Part shown: in pieces, positions 1 through 15,000 of the stretch
Position numbering within the stretch: the first letter of the stretch is position 1
How the letters are laid out: every line of letters starts with the position of its first letter
Assembly: GCA_022457155.1 (NCBI GenBank)
Contig: JAJGOT010000154.1
Coordinates: 1,037,001 to 1,101,000, forward strand
Source: Cladopsammia gracilis
Taxonomy: Eukaryota; Cnidaria; Anthozoa; Scleractinia; Dendrophylliidae
Direction: 5' to 3'
DNA: 64,000 nt
Program-made: the position numbers and the translations under genes
Notes under the pieces: generated by a model
Told to the model about the DNA's origin: nothing
Databases searched by the model: none
What the model saw: only the letters and a program-made list of their open reading frames with translations

Positions 1-90
1 CTTAAATCGAGTTTCCACTGTACAGGGACTATGCTGAGACAACGCTCTCTTGAAGACTATGACGTCATTCAGAATCAGGGTGTCACTAAC

Positions 91-3000
91 CTGACTACTA
101 CCTCTTCCAAATGCTTTTAGCGCGCTGTGGAGCATCCTTCGATCTCGAGCCTGGCGCGAGCTGAAAAAGTACCGATCAATAAGAAGCTTGAGGATCTTTT
201 CACGCTGAAACAACAAGAACAGACACCAAATATTAACTCAGTAAAATGTTGTTCAGAACATCAAATTAAACTGGGGCTCGACAAAAATAAAATAAATAAA
301 ATGAAATAAAAAATGAATTGAAATAAAATGAAAATAAATGAAATGAAATAATTACATAAATAACAATTTCAGAAATTCACAGAGTGGCTCTTACTTCCAT
401 TGTTTCCGGATCGAATTGTAATTTGGAAATAATGTTTTTTGTGCAGGGGGGAAAACCGGAGTACCAGGAGAAAAACCCTTGTTTTATTTCATATTCATCG
501 GTTTTATAATAGCCCTAGATTTCGCCTTTAGTGAGCCTAGTTATATAAATCGATAGGGCTATTACTGATACATAGAACACCACACAAACAGACGACGGTA
601 CGCCTGTGGAGAGACACAGCACACCACACAAACAGAGGATGGTAAACCTGTGGCCATGTGGAGAGAAAGCATACCACATCACACAAACAGAAGATGGTAA
701 GCCTGTGGAGAGACAGCACACCATACAAACAGAAGATGGTAAGCCTGTGGAGAGACACGGCACACCATACAAATGGGGGATGGTAAACCTGTGGAGGGAC
801 TGGTGAAGAGGACACAAATCTGTCTGACTGTTTCCATTGCCCCCAGACCCCGTCCTTACCACATCTTTTTGCGGCCTCAGACCCCCGGAGTTGCCTGGGG
901 CTTGCATGGTACACGACAAGATATACCTTAATTAAAAATGGGAGAATCAGTACTTTTATAAAATGGCTAATTACTTCAACTATGTCATCATCTTCTTCTT
1001 CCTCTTCAACGCTCGAATCCAGGTCATCATAACGCTCCACTCTCTGTAATCATCGAAAGTTCATGACAGTCAGTTTGCTATAATACCGGCACTTTAAGTG
1101 ACTGCTCTAGCTCGCATGTAAGCCAGACTATCTCCCTGATGCGACCACCTTTTAGCAAATATCGTAGCCGACGTATGAACCAGTTAACAGTTTTCAGTGT
1201 CAAACACTTTCCAGGGGCGGATCCAGGAATTTCTGAAAGGGGGGTCCGGGTGCATGTTTCTCGGAAAATTTTTCCGATTTTACTCTCTAAAACGCCATTT
1301 ACGGCCTTCCTGAGAGTCGAAAACCGTTTGTTGAGTCAAAAACTTGACAATCAGTCAATTGGTGGAAGTGAAACAACTACGTATAAGACAATTTTATTCT
1401 ATTACTTTTATGGACGCCCCCACCCCCCCCCCCCCCCCGACCCTTCCCCTGGATCCACCACTGCTTTCGATCTCAGTTACAATCTTTGCTGCGGATCCCA
1501 AGGGCGTTTGCTTTAGATCTTTATTCTTACTAATAAGCTACAGATAGAAACACACAAGGCAAAGCTGCAACTCCTAGCTATCTGCTTCTTTTTTTCAGTA
1601 ATGTAAGCATCATGTGCATTGTAAGTGATTGTATGAGGATCTACTTATTAAGTAACCAGTTTATTTTTCATTTCATGGGATGTATATGGACCTATATTCC
1701 TTAATTCAATTTTATCCTTTGTTCAATTTTGATTTTCCATTGTTCTTTTCTATGCTAATAAATGATAATGAATACAGCCATATATTTCAATTAAAGTTAT
1801 CGGATAAAAGCTTAAAGCCAGGACCGCAAGGTAGTATGGGTTAGGGTAAATAGCATTGCTTAAAAATCCCATACTACCTTGCGGTCTTGGCTTTTCGCCT
1901 TTTTCATCCGACAACGTTAATTGAAATAGCTGTATATAAAAAAGGAAAATCAAAATTGAACCAAGGATAAAACTGACCTAAACATATACGTTGATAAAAA
2001 AAACGCAAATAAGAGAAAAAATCTTTACGTACCCGTCATACTTAGCCTGAGAGTAAAAAATTGAATCCGCAAAGAAGTCTTTGTATGGTGTCATTTTTAA
2101 TAAGTTCTTTAATTCAAGTAAGTGTAGTTTTTCATCTTCATGATATTTTTAAACGTTTCTTCTTCGGCATTTTGAAAACGGATTGGAGAGTAAAGCTATG
2201 TTCTCTGATTCTTTAAATAAACAAAGCTTCATTATCTTCCAATGACGTTGTTCAGTTATTAATTCCTTACCTTCTGAGATTTGATCCAATCGTACATGCG
2301 AATGAACAATTCTGATATAAATTTGCGGCTGGGCAGGAGATTAAACGGTGGAGGAAGAACGCTCCCTTTATCAACATATTGCATCCACATGCCTGTCCTA
2401 GAAAACTTCCACTGGATGTCTGCATCATCCTAGATAAAGAGAAAACTAAGGAGTTTCCCTTAACCTACTTGAAACAGTGCTGTTTCTCGAGTTTCCATCT
2501 CTTGTTATTTTTAAATAACAAAAGTGGAAATATTGCACGCCTTACAGTTCCAGTTCTGGTGTATTTATACTAGTATAGAATCATCATCAAACATCATTGA
2601 AACTACTTCCTTTATGCAGTTGTGAATAATTTTAAATATCCAAAACTAGTTAAAAACTATTTAAACTAAAAAAAGTATTAAATTAAAACTATTCAGTACG
2701 TATTTAACGAATCCCCTATTTTTCTAAACTGGTAACAGAAAACTCTATCTGCATGCATGATATACCATTTTAAAAACCTTTTTAGAGTTCAATTCATAGC
2801 TTTGGAGGAAATTATGACATTTAACAACAACAACAAACAAAACTTTATTAGACATATAAACTTAAATACAATTGCCCTGCAAATTAGCGAAAACGCTATT
2901 CGAGGCAGGGAAAAGTAATGTAATTGAAAATAATAAAGGTTAGACAATATAATAATACAGAAGCTGATCTGTAGAGTTACAGATTATTTTAAAACTTTTG

Positions 3001-6000
3001 ATAAAATCATGATATTGGTGGCAGACACGGGAAATAATCATTGATAGAAATGAGTTTAAAACATGAACATAAAACGTTTAGCAAAGTCCTAATCTTCATA
3101 CATCTCTCAGTGTGTAGAATATCTTGCGTTCTTGGAAAAGTTTGAGGGATGGTCAATCACATCACATAACCCGTAAAGAGGGAGGGGGTATCATTTTATG
3201 CGTAAAATGGGTAGGTCTTTCCAAGAACATTTTGGTGGCCAAAATTCATTGACATTGACCAGATATTGGACAATTTTTGTGATTATGTGTCATATGGCAC
3301 TTTCAGCGCTTAGGGGTGGACCATTAGAAATCCTGGGAGGGGGGTCAAAAATTTTTCAGTGTATGAATTTTTTTTTCGACCTGATTTTCCTGCAGGATTT
3401 TTTTTGGGGGGAGGTGCAAGCCTGCAGGGGTTTTTTTTCTGAGACCTTCTTTATAAATGCGTGCAAGCTCCAATTTTTTTTATACCTGACCCAATCCATT
3501 TTTGGTATTAAACGCTGGAGAGTAGATTTAAGTCAGACTGTGGAACCTTTGCATAAAAAATGAGGAGAAATAAGAATTGAGATAGAGTGGTCGAGCGCCG
3601 AAGGCTCGAGCCGCTAGGGGGGTCTGGGCGCATGCCCCCCCAGAAAATTTTGAAATCTGGATGCTCTGAAACTCCATTTCTAGTGTTCTGAGACAACAAT
3701 TTCTGTCAAAAATGTTTGGCAAATTGATGTGGCTTCTCGTCGCTTTGCGTCTCTTTGTGTGGCTCCACATACAAGTACTCGATTTCATTTTATATTTCTT
3801 GCTGTTTCTTTAGTTAATCTGGATATCAGAGTAAAGTATATGCAATTTCGTCTTTTTGTATAGTAAGTATTATGAGAATTTGACGTACCAGATAGACCTT
3901 TGAGGCAGGTAATTTTTGACAGCATTTGACTCAACCTGAAGTTGCTTTTGATGAATTTTACTACCAGAGAGCATGTCATTCTCTCATCTGTTCCAGTTTA
4001 AAATAAATAAATAAATAAATATATGTATATATAGCCGGTTAGCTTGCAGGATTTTATTTTTTTATGGTCAACTGCTTGCAGGAATTTTTTTTGAGACAAT
4101 TTTCCTTTGCAGGATTTTTTTTTTGGTAATTGTCACCCCCCCTCCCAAGATTTCTAATGGTCCGCCCCTTAAAGGATAAAAAATACGTAAATACTTTGTA
4201 CTTTGTAGGTGCCTGATTGTGCATTAATTTATTAATTAATTAATTAATTTATTTATTTTCCTATTTATCTCCTCCGCTTGATAATGTAAAAAAAGTAATT
4301 TTTTTTAATTTAGTCTTAGTTCATTTAAAAAACACACTCTATGCGATGTTGTCATGTTGTTTGAATACGAATAAATGTCGCATAAATGAAGTACGTACAC
4401 AAACTGCTGTTGTAAAAACATGAGGGAGATAGGTCATTCTGTGTACATGGAAAAACCCAAGAGGATACCTTCACGAGACGTAAATCAGAGAGTCTATAGA
4501 GATTCCGTGTAAGGCCTCCTCCCTTAGGGATTATGGGTACGAAATCCCAGAATTAGTTCTTGATATTCTGTAACATGACGGTGTTTTCTTAACTTTTCAG
4601 TTATCATTATATTTAGATAATGATCATTATATTTAGATAATGATAACAACTTTTTTTATCCAACGGTGAGCAAGTATGATCGTACACCATTTTGCAGTGG
4701 TTTTCAAAACCATAAATCATTGGACACCTTTATATGTATACCACTGATGATGACAGTGCGTCTTGTTAGGCAAACTCACCGCTATTTGTTGAAATGAGTT
4801 GGACATCATTGCGATAAGCATGTTGAGCGAGATCAAAATGGCCACGATGTTGAAAATTGCAAACAGGGTTTCCCCAGTGGTTTGCGTTATGACGAATGTC
4901 TTAGAGTTAATCTCAAATGCCTCGAGGTCTGTTTTGTCGAACATCGCCCAGAACAGTTTCCTTAGGCCAGCAGCTAAGCTATAAATAGAAAGCATAGAGC
5001 AGTTTTCAATTGAGTGTGCAAAACCAAAACCAAAGTAATTACTCTGACCAATCACAGCAGTCGTAAACAATCCAATGAACCAATCAGAGCTCCAAGCAAT
5101 TACATGTCGGCGGCGCCAAGCGCGGGAAAACGCGTGCGAGCAAGTCACGATTGGTTTTGATTTTACTTCTCATTGGTCGAGAAAGCGGCGCGAGATTTTT
5201 TAGCCAATCACAAAGCGTAGCAATAAAAAACCAAAGCAATTGTGCAATTACTTTTCAATTTTTGGCGCATCGAATTCGCGAAAATTTAGAGTCGCTCTTC
5301 CAAAATTGCGAAATTAAGCTGTCACAAAAAGTACGTTTCTGTAAATAGGTGTTGTAGAAAAACTGTAATTCTTTAGTATGCCTCATCAGATAAACGCTGG
5401 GCACTGCATCATCTCTGAGTTGAGGGCTTTGTTCGAGGCGTTGCAAGGGAATCGATTTATGTACTGACGTGATGCTTTTGACTGATTTTAAAAATCGAAA
5501 ATATCTTAGGGTCTTTTAAAACAACCCTTCAAGACATTCCTTGTTACTTCGCCTATCCCACTTTCAACACCAACAAGATGTTTTGCACTTTTAAGTATAT
5601 AAAAGCTATACCCTTATCATTCTGCTTCTTTTTGCGCCAAGTCAGTGTCGAATAGGGCGCAATACTAGGCCTTGTAAATTGCAAAAACGATATTGTTCTA
5701 TACTGACAATAACACCCATGCATAAAAATATTGGTCGTACACCTGACAAGAATCCATATTTGCTAGGTTGGTCGATTTACTGGTTAGTGAAATAACAAAA
5801 AAAAAAATAATTACATACCCTGAGAATTCATGTACGGCTCTTTTGTCGCTCGTTGCGGAGGGAAAGAGATCCATGACCTGCTCAAACTGCGAATAAACTT
5901 TTCGTACGGCCACCGAAAACGCAATAAAGACCATAACAAACAAAATCAAGAACTTGCCAACATCCTGGCACATTTTCATCAATGACAGCTGCAAAGGACC

Positions 6001-9000
6001 AACATCACTGTTCACTTGAAGCGAATTAGACAAGTGAAAAAAGCTCACCAGGAAAGCCATCGCAAAGAAGCTATTTGATTAGGAAATAAACAACAACGTG
6101 AATTTAATAAAAGGCCAGTCACAAATTTAACTTCCACTATTTAACTTGTAGTTTCCTAATAACAATAGTTGAAGAGGCAAGAGTTAGAGGAGGCAATTAC
6201 GACAGGTTTCGGATCACTGCAACTGCGTGAATTGAAAACGGCCTTTTTCACGGCTTAACCCCCCCCCCCCCCCCCCCCCCCCCCGCCCCCCTCTCCCCGC
6301 TCCCCACCCCCTCTCCTGAGCAGTCTTTGTACTCTTCTCAGTTTTTAGTGCATCACGACATTCAAGATGGCAGCTAAGCGACTTCGGCTCAACCATAGTT
6401 AATAAAGTGCAATGGTTATGAAACCTGAGAAATGTCTTTGTTCGATGTTTTTGTTATCGTTTTTCGGCCATGACAGTGCACAACACAATAGATGTTGATC
6501 TTTTGTTCGAGCATCTGACCAATAGAGATGGTGCTATTACGTTATTCAGCCATAGCGTGCGATCAAAAGTCAAAAGATGTGCAGGGTCAAGTACGGTTCA
6601 AAATAAATTGTAGCTCCTTTGTTATCGTTGGTAACAATGTTTCATAACCAGTCCCTCGATTGACTATGGCTCAACGATCGAACTGGACGAACTGGACGAA
6701 CTGGACAAACGACACGGGGAAACAGTTGATTGTGAACGGTCTAACATACCTTCCACAAAGGTGTGTTCTTAACAAAGGAAAACAAAGAGAGCGGAAAAAC
6801 TTTTTTTTAGGAAGACAAATGGAACATAAACGAATTATTTTGTGACCATACAAGTGGCCTGATTTACTATTCCTTTTGCATTAGTGAGATGTGTGGGTTC
6901 GAAGGAGGATCGTGTGCACGTATTGCATGCCTATGATACGTGCAAAAAAATGACCTTAAAACAATCAGATGGCATTTCTTTTACATTCTTAGCTATTTCT
7001 TTACTTACCTGTTGGAAAGGAGCAAGAAACGAAAAGCCGAATCCCTTGTGATGCTTTTACCAAGGTACATCACTGATTTTGATTCATCGTTAACTGCCAA
7101 TGCCGAGCGGCCCAGTGACCAGAACAATCCCGCCAGGAGAAAAAATACAAGCATCAAAATAGTAATAAAATTCCACCACTGGGCAAAGTAGCGCTCCCTT
7201 CCCTGTCGATAAAACTCTTTGAGCTCCTCGAAAATAAGACCAATCACCCATAGAACGGTCAGAATATCTACAAAGAAGAGAGAACAAAACAGGCGAACGC
7301 TTATCAAAAGTATCGTACGCTTTTGTCCATGTACCGTTCAAATAGTCCTTCAGTGAGACCGTTTTTTGTCATTTTAGCCGGAGTATAAACATGACGTCAA
7401 ATTAAGTGTACTAGAAAGCGAATTACAATTGTAAACTTGCATACGATTGACTCTAAACTGTAAATTAAACATATTTTAACAAACAAGTACATGGAGACTA
7501 CTCGTTTTCTGGTTTAGCGCTACCGCTTTAATTTCTACTATGGCAGAAAAACAGCTTTCACGCCCCCCTCAAGCATGTTAAGGCGGGGATAAACATGAAT
7601 TTGAATGAAATTTGAAGAGGTTTAAAGAAGGGATAGAAGAAAGAAAATAATTTCTGGAACACCAACAGACAGTTGATACCCACATAAGAGTACTCCAGCT
7701 TGCTAGTGGATTAACTTGGTGTCTGTCTATCAATTATTAACTACAAATTCTAATTTCAAAATTCCACTAAATCTTCAATATTTCTTATTTGAATTCTCTT
7801 AATTAAACCAATCCTTTGAGAAAAACTATTTCCTCCCAAACATACCCAAAAATTCCCCAAAAATTTACAAAACACCCCATAACATAGATTCATGAGATGA
7901 GCAGAGAGTTTTTGGATTGCTTGAAACGTGAACGAGATATTTCCATTAAAGTCTTACCAAGTGGCGGAAAAATGGCGTCCATGTTTACCCCCGCCTTAAG
8001 GCATGGTTCGTTTCTTGGTGTAGACCCCCCCACCCCCCTGCGAAGTAAATTCATTTTCCCTTTGGAAGTAATGTTTTTTAGCCCTAACAATCACAAAATG
8101 GATTTAGCGTCCTTAAATTCCTTAAGGTTTAATTATTGTGGTCACGTGTCTGATGACGTCATAATTTGGACAAAAAGGAAACTTCAAATGGGGTAAGGAT
8201 GGTTAACTTAGGCTAAGAGAAAATCAATCGCAATTTTTTGCTTTTATGTATAAAGAGTATCCATGCCCAGAATGGATAACTTTTATATTTTATTAACAAG
8301 ATATCAAAAGTCAAAATATGTCGCGTCACCTCTTTTACGAAATAACCCTTTAACTGTAAGTCATAGTCAACCATTTCGGCCAGATTCATATAAGGGAGAA
8401 CCATACAAATACATTAACGGTTCAATTTATATCCATCATATGCCATATCTCGCCGGCACCCCATTTTCAATTTTCTTTTTGTGTAATGAAACAATGATAA
8501 CAGCTCACGTGATGCAAATATTCGACATTTAAAGTAAACAGTGGTTTAAGGTCATCAAGTTTTATGCTGCTGCTAAGTTTGAGCCTGTTTAGGTAAATCA
8601 CCTCAAAGTTACGATCGTTTTCAGATTTTATGCAAATTAGGCTCTGAACCATGCCTTATAACATGCTTGAGGGCCGCTTGTGGTAACGTGCATACACCGA
8701 ATGCAAATATGGCCGTCGGGCAATTTTTTGTTTGGCCAAGTTTTCAGAGAAATTAATGATATCACGTAAACAAGTGCTGCTAAGTTTATTATCTTGCAAA
8801 GTTTGAGTGTTTTTAGTTTAACGGTTGCAAGGTTATGGCTCACTGAAATTTTAAACATTTGTATGAGAAAAGACATTCTAGCCTCACTTTCATGTTTTTC
8901 CCAAAATTTGATTGCCTATAACTTCTCCTAAAATACAAATATGGCCTTAAAAATGCACACAATGACTTATTTTTGACCTGATCTTTATCATTATTCAATT

Positions 9001-12000
9001 TCTTTTCTTTTCTTGAGAACCTGTCCAAACCAAAAATTGTTGGAGGGCCATATTTGTATTCGGTGTATAATGAATTGATCCTGATAATGCATCTATGTAG
9101 CTCACCGCTAGGAACTAAGAGGCTCTTCATTTTAGCCGGTTAACCGGGCTCAGGCCCGGTTACGGAGTTCGCGCCTCACTCCTATTTCCTTCGTAAACTT
9201 TACCGTGTGTTCATATGACAAGGCGGGCTAGCCCGGTTTTCGAGATCTCGGTTTGACCAACCGGATATCGGGAGTAGGGATCGGTAATCGGGATGAAAAA
9301 TTTTCAAATACGCATGTGTCTTTGTCGAAGGAGTCTGATATGAGCATTATTTCGACCTATTTTTAAGACGTTTTTCATGTCGATGCTGAATGAGAATTAC
9401 AGGAATGAAAATCATGAGTTAATATTTCCGTTTAAGCTAGTCGCGTACACAATTTCATTCTGGTAACCGGGCCGAAATTTTCCATATGAACACACGATAC
9501 TTTTGCCATCCCGAATACCAGGTTCAAATGAAGAGACCTTAAGTCTTCCACTTTTTTTTCAAACAGTGATGACTAACAGTTGTCATGAAAGAAGCTTTGG
9601 TCGTCAAGAGTCAGTCAGTCAATAACTCTTACCTATCCAAGAAATTTGCAGCAGTGATATTCCTAGTGTGTCTTGGACCGACGACAATATCAAAATGAAC
9701 AAAAACCAACAAAACGAGCCCGTGTGACTAAGGAACTTGGCCAGCGGTGTTGCGAGTTTCTGGGACAGTTTGTTGTGTGGTGTTATGAGGTAGACAATGG
9801 ACCAAAAAGGAAGGAAGATGGTATACAACAACACAAACGCTAGTTTGGTAATGGCTCTCCGGTGACTCCACTGCCTGTCAAAGTCTTGATACAAAACCGC
9901 GTTGAGCATGAGTTGTGAGTATGGATGAGCTACAAACTGAAGAAAGAAATAAAATGGACAAAAATGTCAACTAATGAAGTAACCTTAAGGGGGAAGCATC
10001 ACGGGGATTTGGCTTCATTTAAAAAAAATGTTTTGTATGAACAGATACCGAAAAATAACGGTTTGACAAAGGTCATGACCTTGCAAGGTCCCACATTTTC
10101 GTCTCCAAAATGGGAAAGAACAGGCCATAATTTGTTCCCCTTTCAAGAATTGGTTGATTTCGCTCTCTTGGTGTTTTGCTGTATAATTTTGTAAATAAGA
10201 AAAGGTATTGTAGCATATCTAGCGATGACCAGAAAACGTCAAAATTCTCGTGATACATTCCCACTGAGGGAGACTGAGCCATTTAGAATCATGAAATGGA
10301 AATTAAACCAACCCATCCCCTGAAAAATGCTATTATGCGAGAAAGTGGTCTTTCAGGTTGTTGCCAATAAGATTCCAATTTCATGCATATTGGTTTCTTG
10401 CATATTGGTTTCTCATGAATTTGAGGGGACAGCGTCGCGAGACCCCGGATGAGCGATGGAAAAGCGTGCGAGACGACCACGCAAACGAGTTCGTGGGGTA
10501 TCCGGATGCTAGCTGCTTGCCCAGCGAACAGTATCGCACCAACATGGAAACAATTGCAAGAACCGTCACTGTGCGAAGTGCAACTCTGTTGCAGCAAATC
10601 ACAGCAAATAGGATTCTTGAACAATTTGAATTGAATGTGGCTTGCGTGGTGACCCCACCACAACAATTATCGCGTTCAGATGCAATGCGTCTTTTGTTCA
10701 AATACTGTTCGACAAGGATCAAGTTGGAAGCGGCAATTGGAAAACAGAGAAGGTATTGTAAGATAATTTATTCCAGTTGTCTGAGAACATCGTCTTATTA
10801 TCAAAAGTGCGAAAAAGGCAGTTTTTGGATCGTCTACAATTCGGATAAGAATTTCAAAAATGTTTTCTGCGCCAAATGTCGCGATCATAAAACGTCAGAA
10901 TTAAAATGCGGCCCGAAAAGTCACTCTCCCAAGGATCGAAACCCATCGAAGAAAAAAATTAAGCATTTTACTTGATGTGCCAGATACATCGGAAGTTCCA
11001 GTGGCTGTTTTTTGTTCCAATGGGCAAGTATATGATGTCCATCTCGAAATTTGTCGAATAGGAGCCCTGGGTATACGTATGCCACAAATCGGAAAATTTG
11101 ACAAGTACCAGGTGTTCCTGTGGTTTTTAGCATCCAAGCGCATTACTGGTCAACTTACGAAGCAAACCTTCCTTAGAATATCGCTACAGCATTTCATTTA
11201 CAAGCCACAATGGGCCACAAAGCAAGGTTATCGCGCAAAGTGGAGAAGAGATGGCGACATTTTCACCGTTAGACGTTAAACTTGTTCTACTCGAGCAGAA
11301 CGAGGTTAACAACGAAATTAAAATTTAAAATATTTGAATTCAAGTAAAAAGTATCAATAATAGTTCGCAATGTCTCATTCATAATTTTCAAAGCAACTTC
11401 TCGGTTACTAAATTGCGTAAAAATGCAGGAATATTCACCTTCGCACTGCAGTACACCGTCATCGTTCGCAACAATTTGTGCACGATCTTCATTATAACGT
11501 CTCTTACCACTTCGACAGAAGTAAGATTACTACGCCCCAAAAAATGTGTTCTGGTCCCAAGCGGTAATATAACGGTTTGCGGGAATAGATTGGCAAAGAA
11601 CTGTTCTGGAAAATACATTGTTTTGGAAAACAAAGAGTACGACATTATGTCAAATGGCTCTCTTTTTTGAAATGTATCAAAAGAACATTTCCCTACAGAT
11701 AATTTTATATCAGAGTCAACAACACTGTGTGGATTTGTACCTCGTATGTAACGACTTACTGGAGAGAGGAGAAACGAGATGGTGAATTGATCTACTTAAC
11801 ACCGCTATGTATCGCTGGTTTGTCTATTTCAATAACGTGTTTGCTGTGTGTTCTGGTGACCTACTACACGTTTAGAGAGCTACGAACTGTCCCAGGTATA
11901 CACCAAATAAACCTGTCCATTTCTCTACTAATTTCGCATCTGCTGTGGCTCTTGATATTTTCTATCAACACATCGAAAGCTTCCTGTACAGTCTTTGCTG

Positions 12001-15000
12001 TTTCACTTCACTATTTTTTGGTTTTCTTTCTGTGGATGTCAATAATCGCATATGATGCTTGGCGCGATTTTTCTTGCAACTACTGCGATCGATCGCGTAA
12101 AACCTGGTACCAAATGCGTGGTCGCGTCGTGCGTCACATGTTAGTGGGTTGGTTTCCCGCGATTTTCTTCGTTGTCACCTGCGCAGCTCTCGACCAATCA
12201 AACACTGCTACCATTGGATAAGGCGGGAACATGGGTTGCTGGATAATCAACCGAGTTGCCAATCTCTGCAATTCGCCGCACCCGTTGCTCTCTCGCTAGT
12301 ATTCAATGCCGTATACTTTATTACAACAATAAAAGCTATTCGCCAAACTGAATGTCAAACACAAAATATCGCCAAACGGTCGCAAAAGAGAGCGACTTGC
12401 CAATATTTGTCAGAATCACAGCTCTCATGGGGTATTCCTGGATTTTTGGATTTCTCGCCAAGCCGCGGTCCTTATCAGAATACCTATGGTATTCGTTCGC
12501 GATTCTAACAACCTTACAAGAGGTGTATATTGCCACCGCGTTAATTATTTTCACTGCGCCTAGCGGCAGAGTGCTATATTGCAATTTGCTCCGAAAAAAA
12601 CTCTACAGAAACATCGTCCATTCGACAGGAGGACGAAACTTGCGGCCACCCTCAAATTATGGGTGTTTCTTGGTGTTGCGGAAGCCATTCATTTGTTGGT
12701 TAGCTTTTGTGTTGCGGCGTGGGTATTGTTCAGTGTCTTTTGAATCTTTTGTTTTACGTCATTTGGTGATCACACCATCCGCAACAGTAAGAAACTACCC
12801 AAATTATCTGTTTAACAACAAGTGCATAGATCGTCAACGACTCGATCTGAGCTATAATCGACACCCGCGGGAGTGTGTCACCGCGAGGTAATAGCGTCAT
12901 CTGATGAAACTCAGTTATAACGAAAGGGGACAAGTTAATAACACCGAGTTACAGGCAACGCATTCGCAACTTACACCGGTAATTGATTTGGGTTTCTCAC
13001 TGCATTTTTCGAAATGCTTCTACAATCTTCAGGCCGGTGACACTTTGAACTTGTACTAAACGGTTTGTACTTTATACGCTATGTGAACAAGAAAAATTGA
13101 ACAACCGCAGCCAGTGTTACGTTAATCATAATGAGTAAATGTAAAACGTTCCCTGGCTAAAAATTTTAAACTCCGAGCTTTAAGCTGCCTGTACTGCAGT
13201 CTTCGAAAGGTAAAAATGAATTATGAAAAACGCGCATGAATTAAAAAATGTAGGAAATAAAAATGCATAAAATTGTAAAGATCTATTAATAATGTTTGTT
13301 TAGTGTAGTATTGTCTTGGTAACGGGCAAGAGTTATTGTCCACCTCGCAGCTGTGTGCCAGGATTCCAAGCGTTGTCAAAGTCAATGTGATGTTCATGAG
13401 AACACGCGTGATTCGCAATGTTAGTGCCTTTGGCGCATGATTTTACGTTTCTATGTGTTCTTTTTTTCTAGTAACAAAAGATTTGCGGTTTCTTCCATGT
13501 AATTCCATGAACAGGTAGCACAAGGAATTTTGTATACAATATTTCATTGTTTTTCTTTGGATCGACGAAACTTTGGTACCGGAAATTCCTATTGGAACGT
13601 CTGGTGTTTTTTGAGACACGAGGAAGCGGTTCCGGAACGACCCATTTAAAGAACATGCCAACCCTATTCTTCAGGAGTGTAGACTGTGGAAAGTCGTGTT
13701 TTCTTCTTTGCAATGTTAGAAAAAAAATTGGCAGGATAGCCGTTGGATAGCTATGTGAACACTTTGTATTTTGTACGCTGTGTGGGCACTTTTTCCTAAA
13801 CGCATTGCAATAATACAAGTCAGTGTAACCGAGAGTAGCAATGACGTTTTGCAGGAAGATTTGTTCTCTACCGTGTATAATCGAGCGTATATTACGACAA
13901 AATCTCCTAGTTAACTATTTTCATTATCTTCGGCCCCTAGCTATTTAAGACTATTCTAATATTGTAAGACGAATTTCTTGCTGCTATAAAACAATCAAAC
14001 TTTAACTCCGGTTTTTACAAGCGACATGAGCATAAGCGTAAGCATAACCGCGCTTATCTCCACGTGAAAACAGGCCCGACATAAGCATAGGCATAAGCGC
14101 AAGCATAAGTGCAAGCCGGCATAAACACAAGAAAAAAAGTTTTCTTTTTCTTATGCTTGCGCTTATGCTTGCGCTTATGCTTGCGCTTATGCTTGTGTTC
14201 GCCTCATGCTAGTGAAAACCTAACAAAATATAAGCATAAGGAACTACTATTGAGTGTCGAAAGTAAGTTCGCGATTGCTTTGGTTTTGCATTGTGATTGG
14301 CTAAAAATTCTCGCGCCACTTTCTTAACCAATCAGAAGAAAAACCCAAAACCAATCGTGACTTGCTCACACGCGTTTTCCCGCGCTTGGGACCGGCAACC
14401 CGTATTTGGTTCGAGTTCTGATTGGTTCATTGGATTGTCTGCGGCTGTTTTGATTGGCCAGAGTAATTGCTTTGGTTTTGGTTTTACGACACTGTTTTGA
14501 TAAACGCTCTAATTGCACTCGTTCCAAGTTTCACGCGTATTCGCACGCTATGGAGGGAAATTTCGTGGGCAAATTTGATGAGGTCGTGCGAAGATACCTG
14601 GTTCGATAACGAGAAAAAGGGTAAAATAATAAAACTGAAAACAACGTGCAGAATATTAATTATAATCAAACGTTTTAAAAAGTAGGGAAGAACTGAAGGG
14701 GATAATCATTGGTAACGTGGCAACGTTTCAGATCGTTAGCTGTTCATCATTTTAAAAAAAGCTTCTTATCTGGTCCGTCAGTTCGTATCGCAGCCGAATT
14801 TAATTTTAAGTATTTGAAAAAAAAAAAAAGCTGCCGTAACATTCAAATATTATTTAAATACGAAATAATGTAAAACTCAAATGATTGAAAAAGAAGACAA
14901 GACAAAGACTTATTCACACACTGATCACTACAATAACCTAGCGTTGGCGTACACATCTCTTTTGTTTACTCCCGCGGCCTTGTAGCAGTTGGCGCGTGTT

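Noticed and set aside
537..1040. 167-codon open frame on the minus strand
   Set aside because: Only its first 23 codons match a plausible TRPC exon; the rest is the minisatellite at 566-806 read through.
4982..5148. N-terminal extension of the exon 5 open frame (MTCSHAFSRAWRRRHV)
   Set aside because: It is MITE sequence upstream of the splice acceptor; similar frames occur in the other MITE copies.
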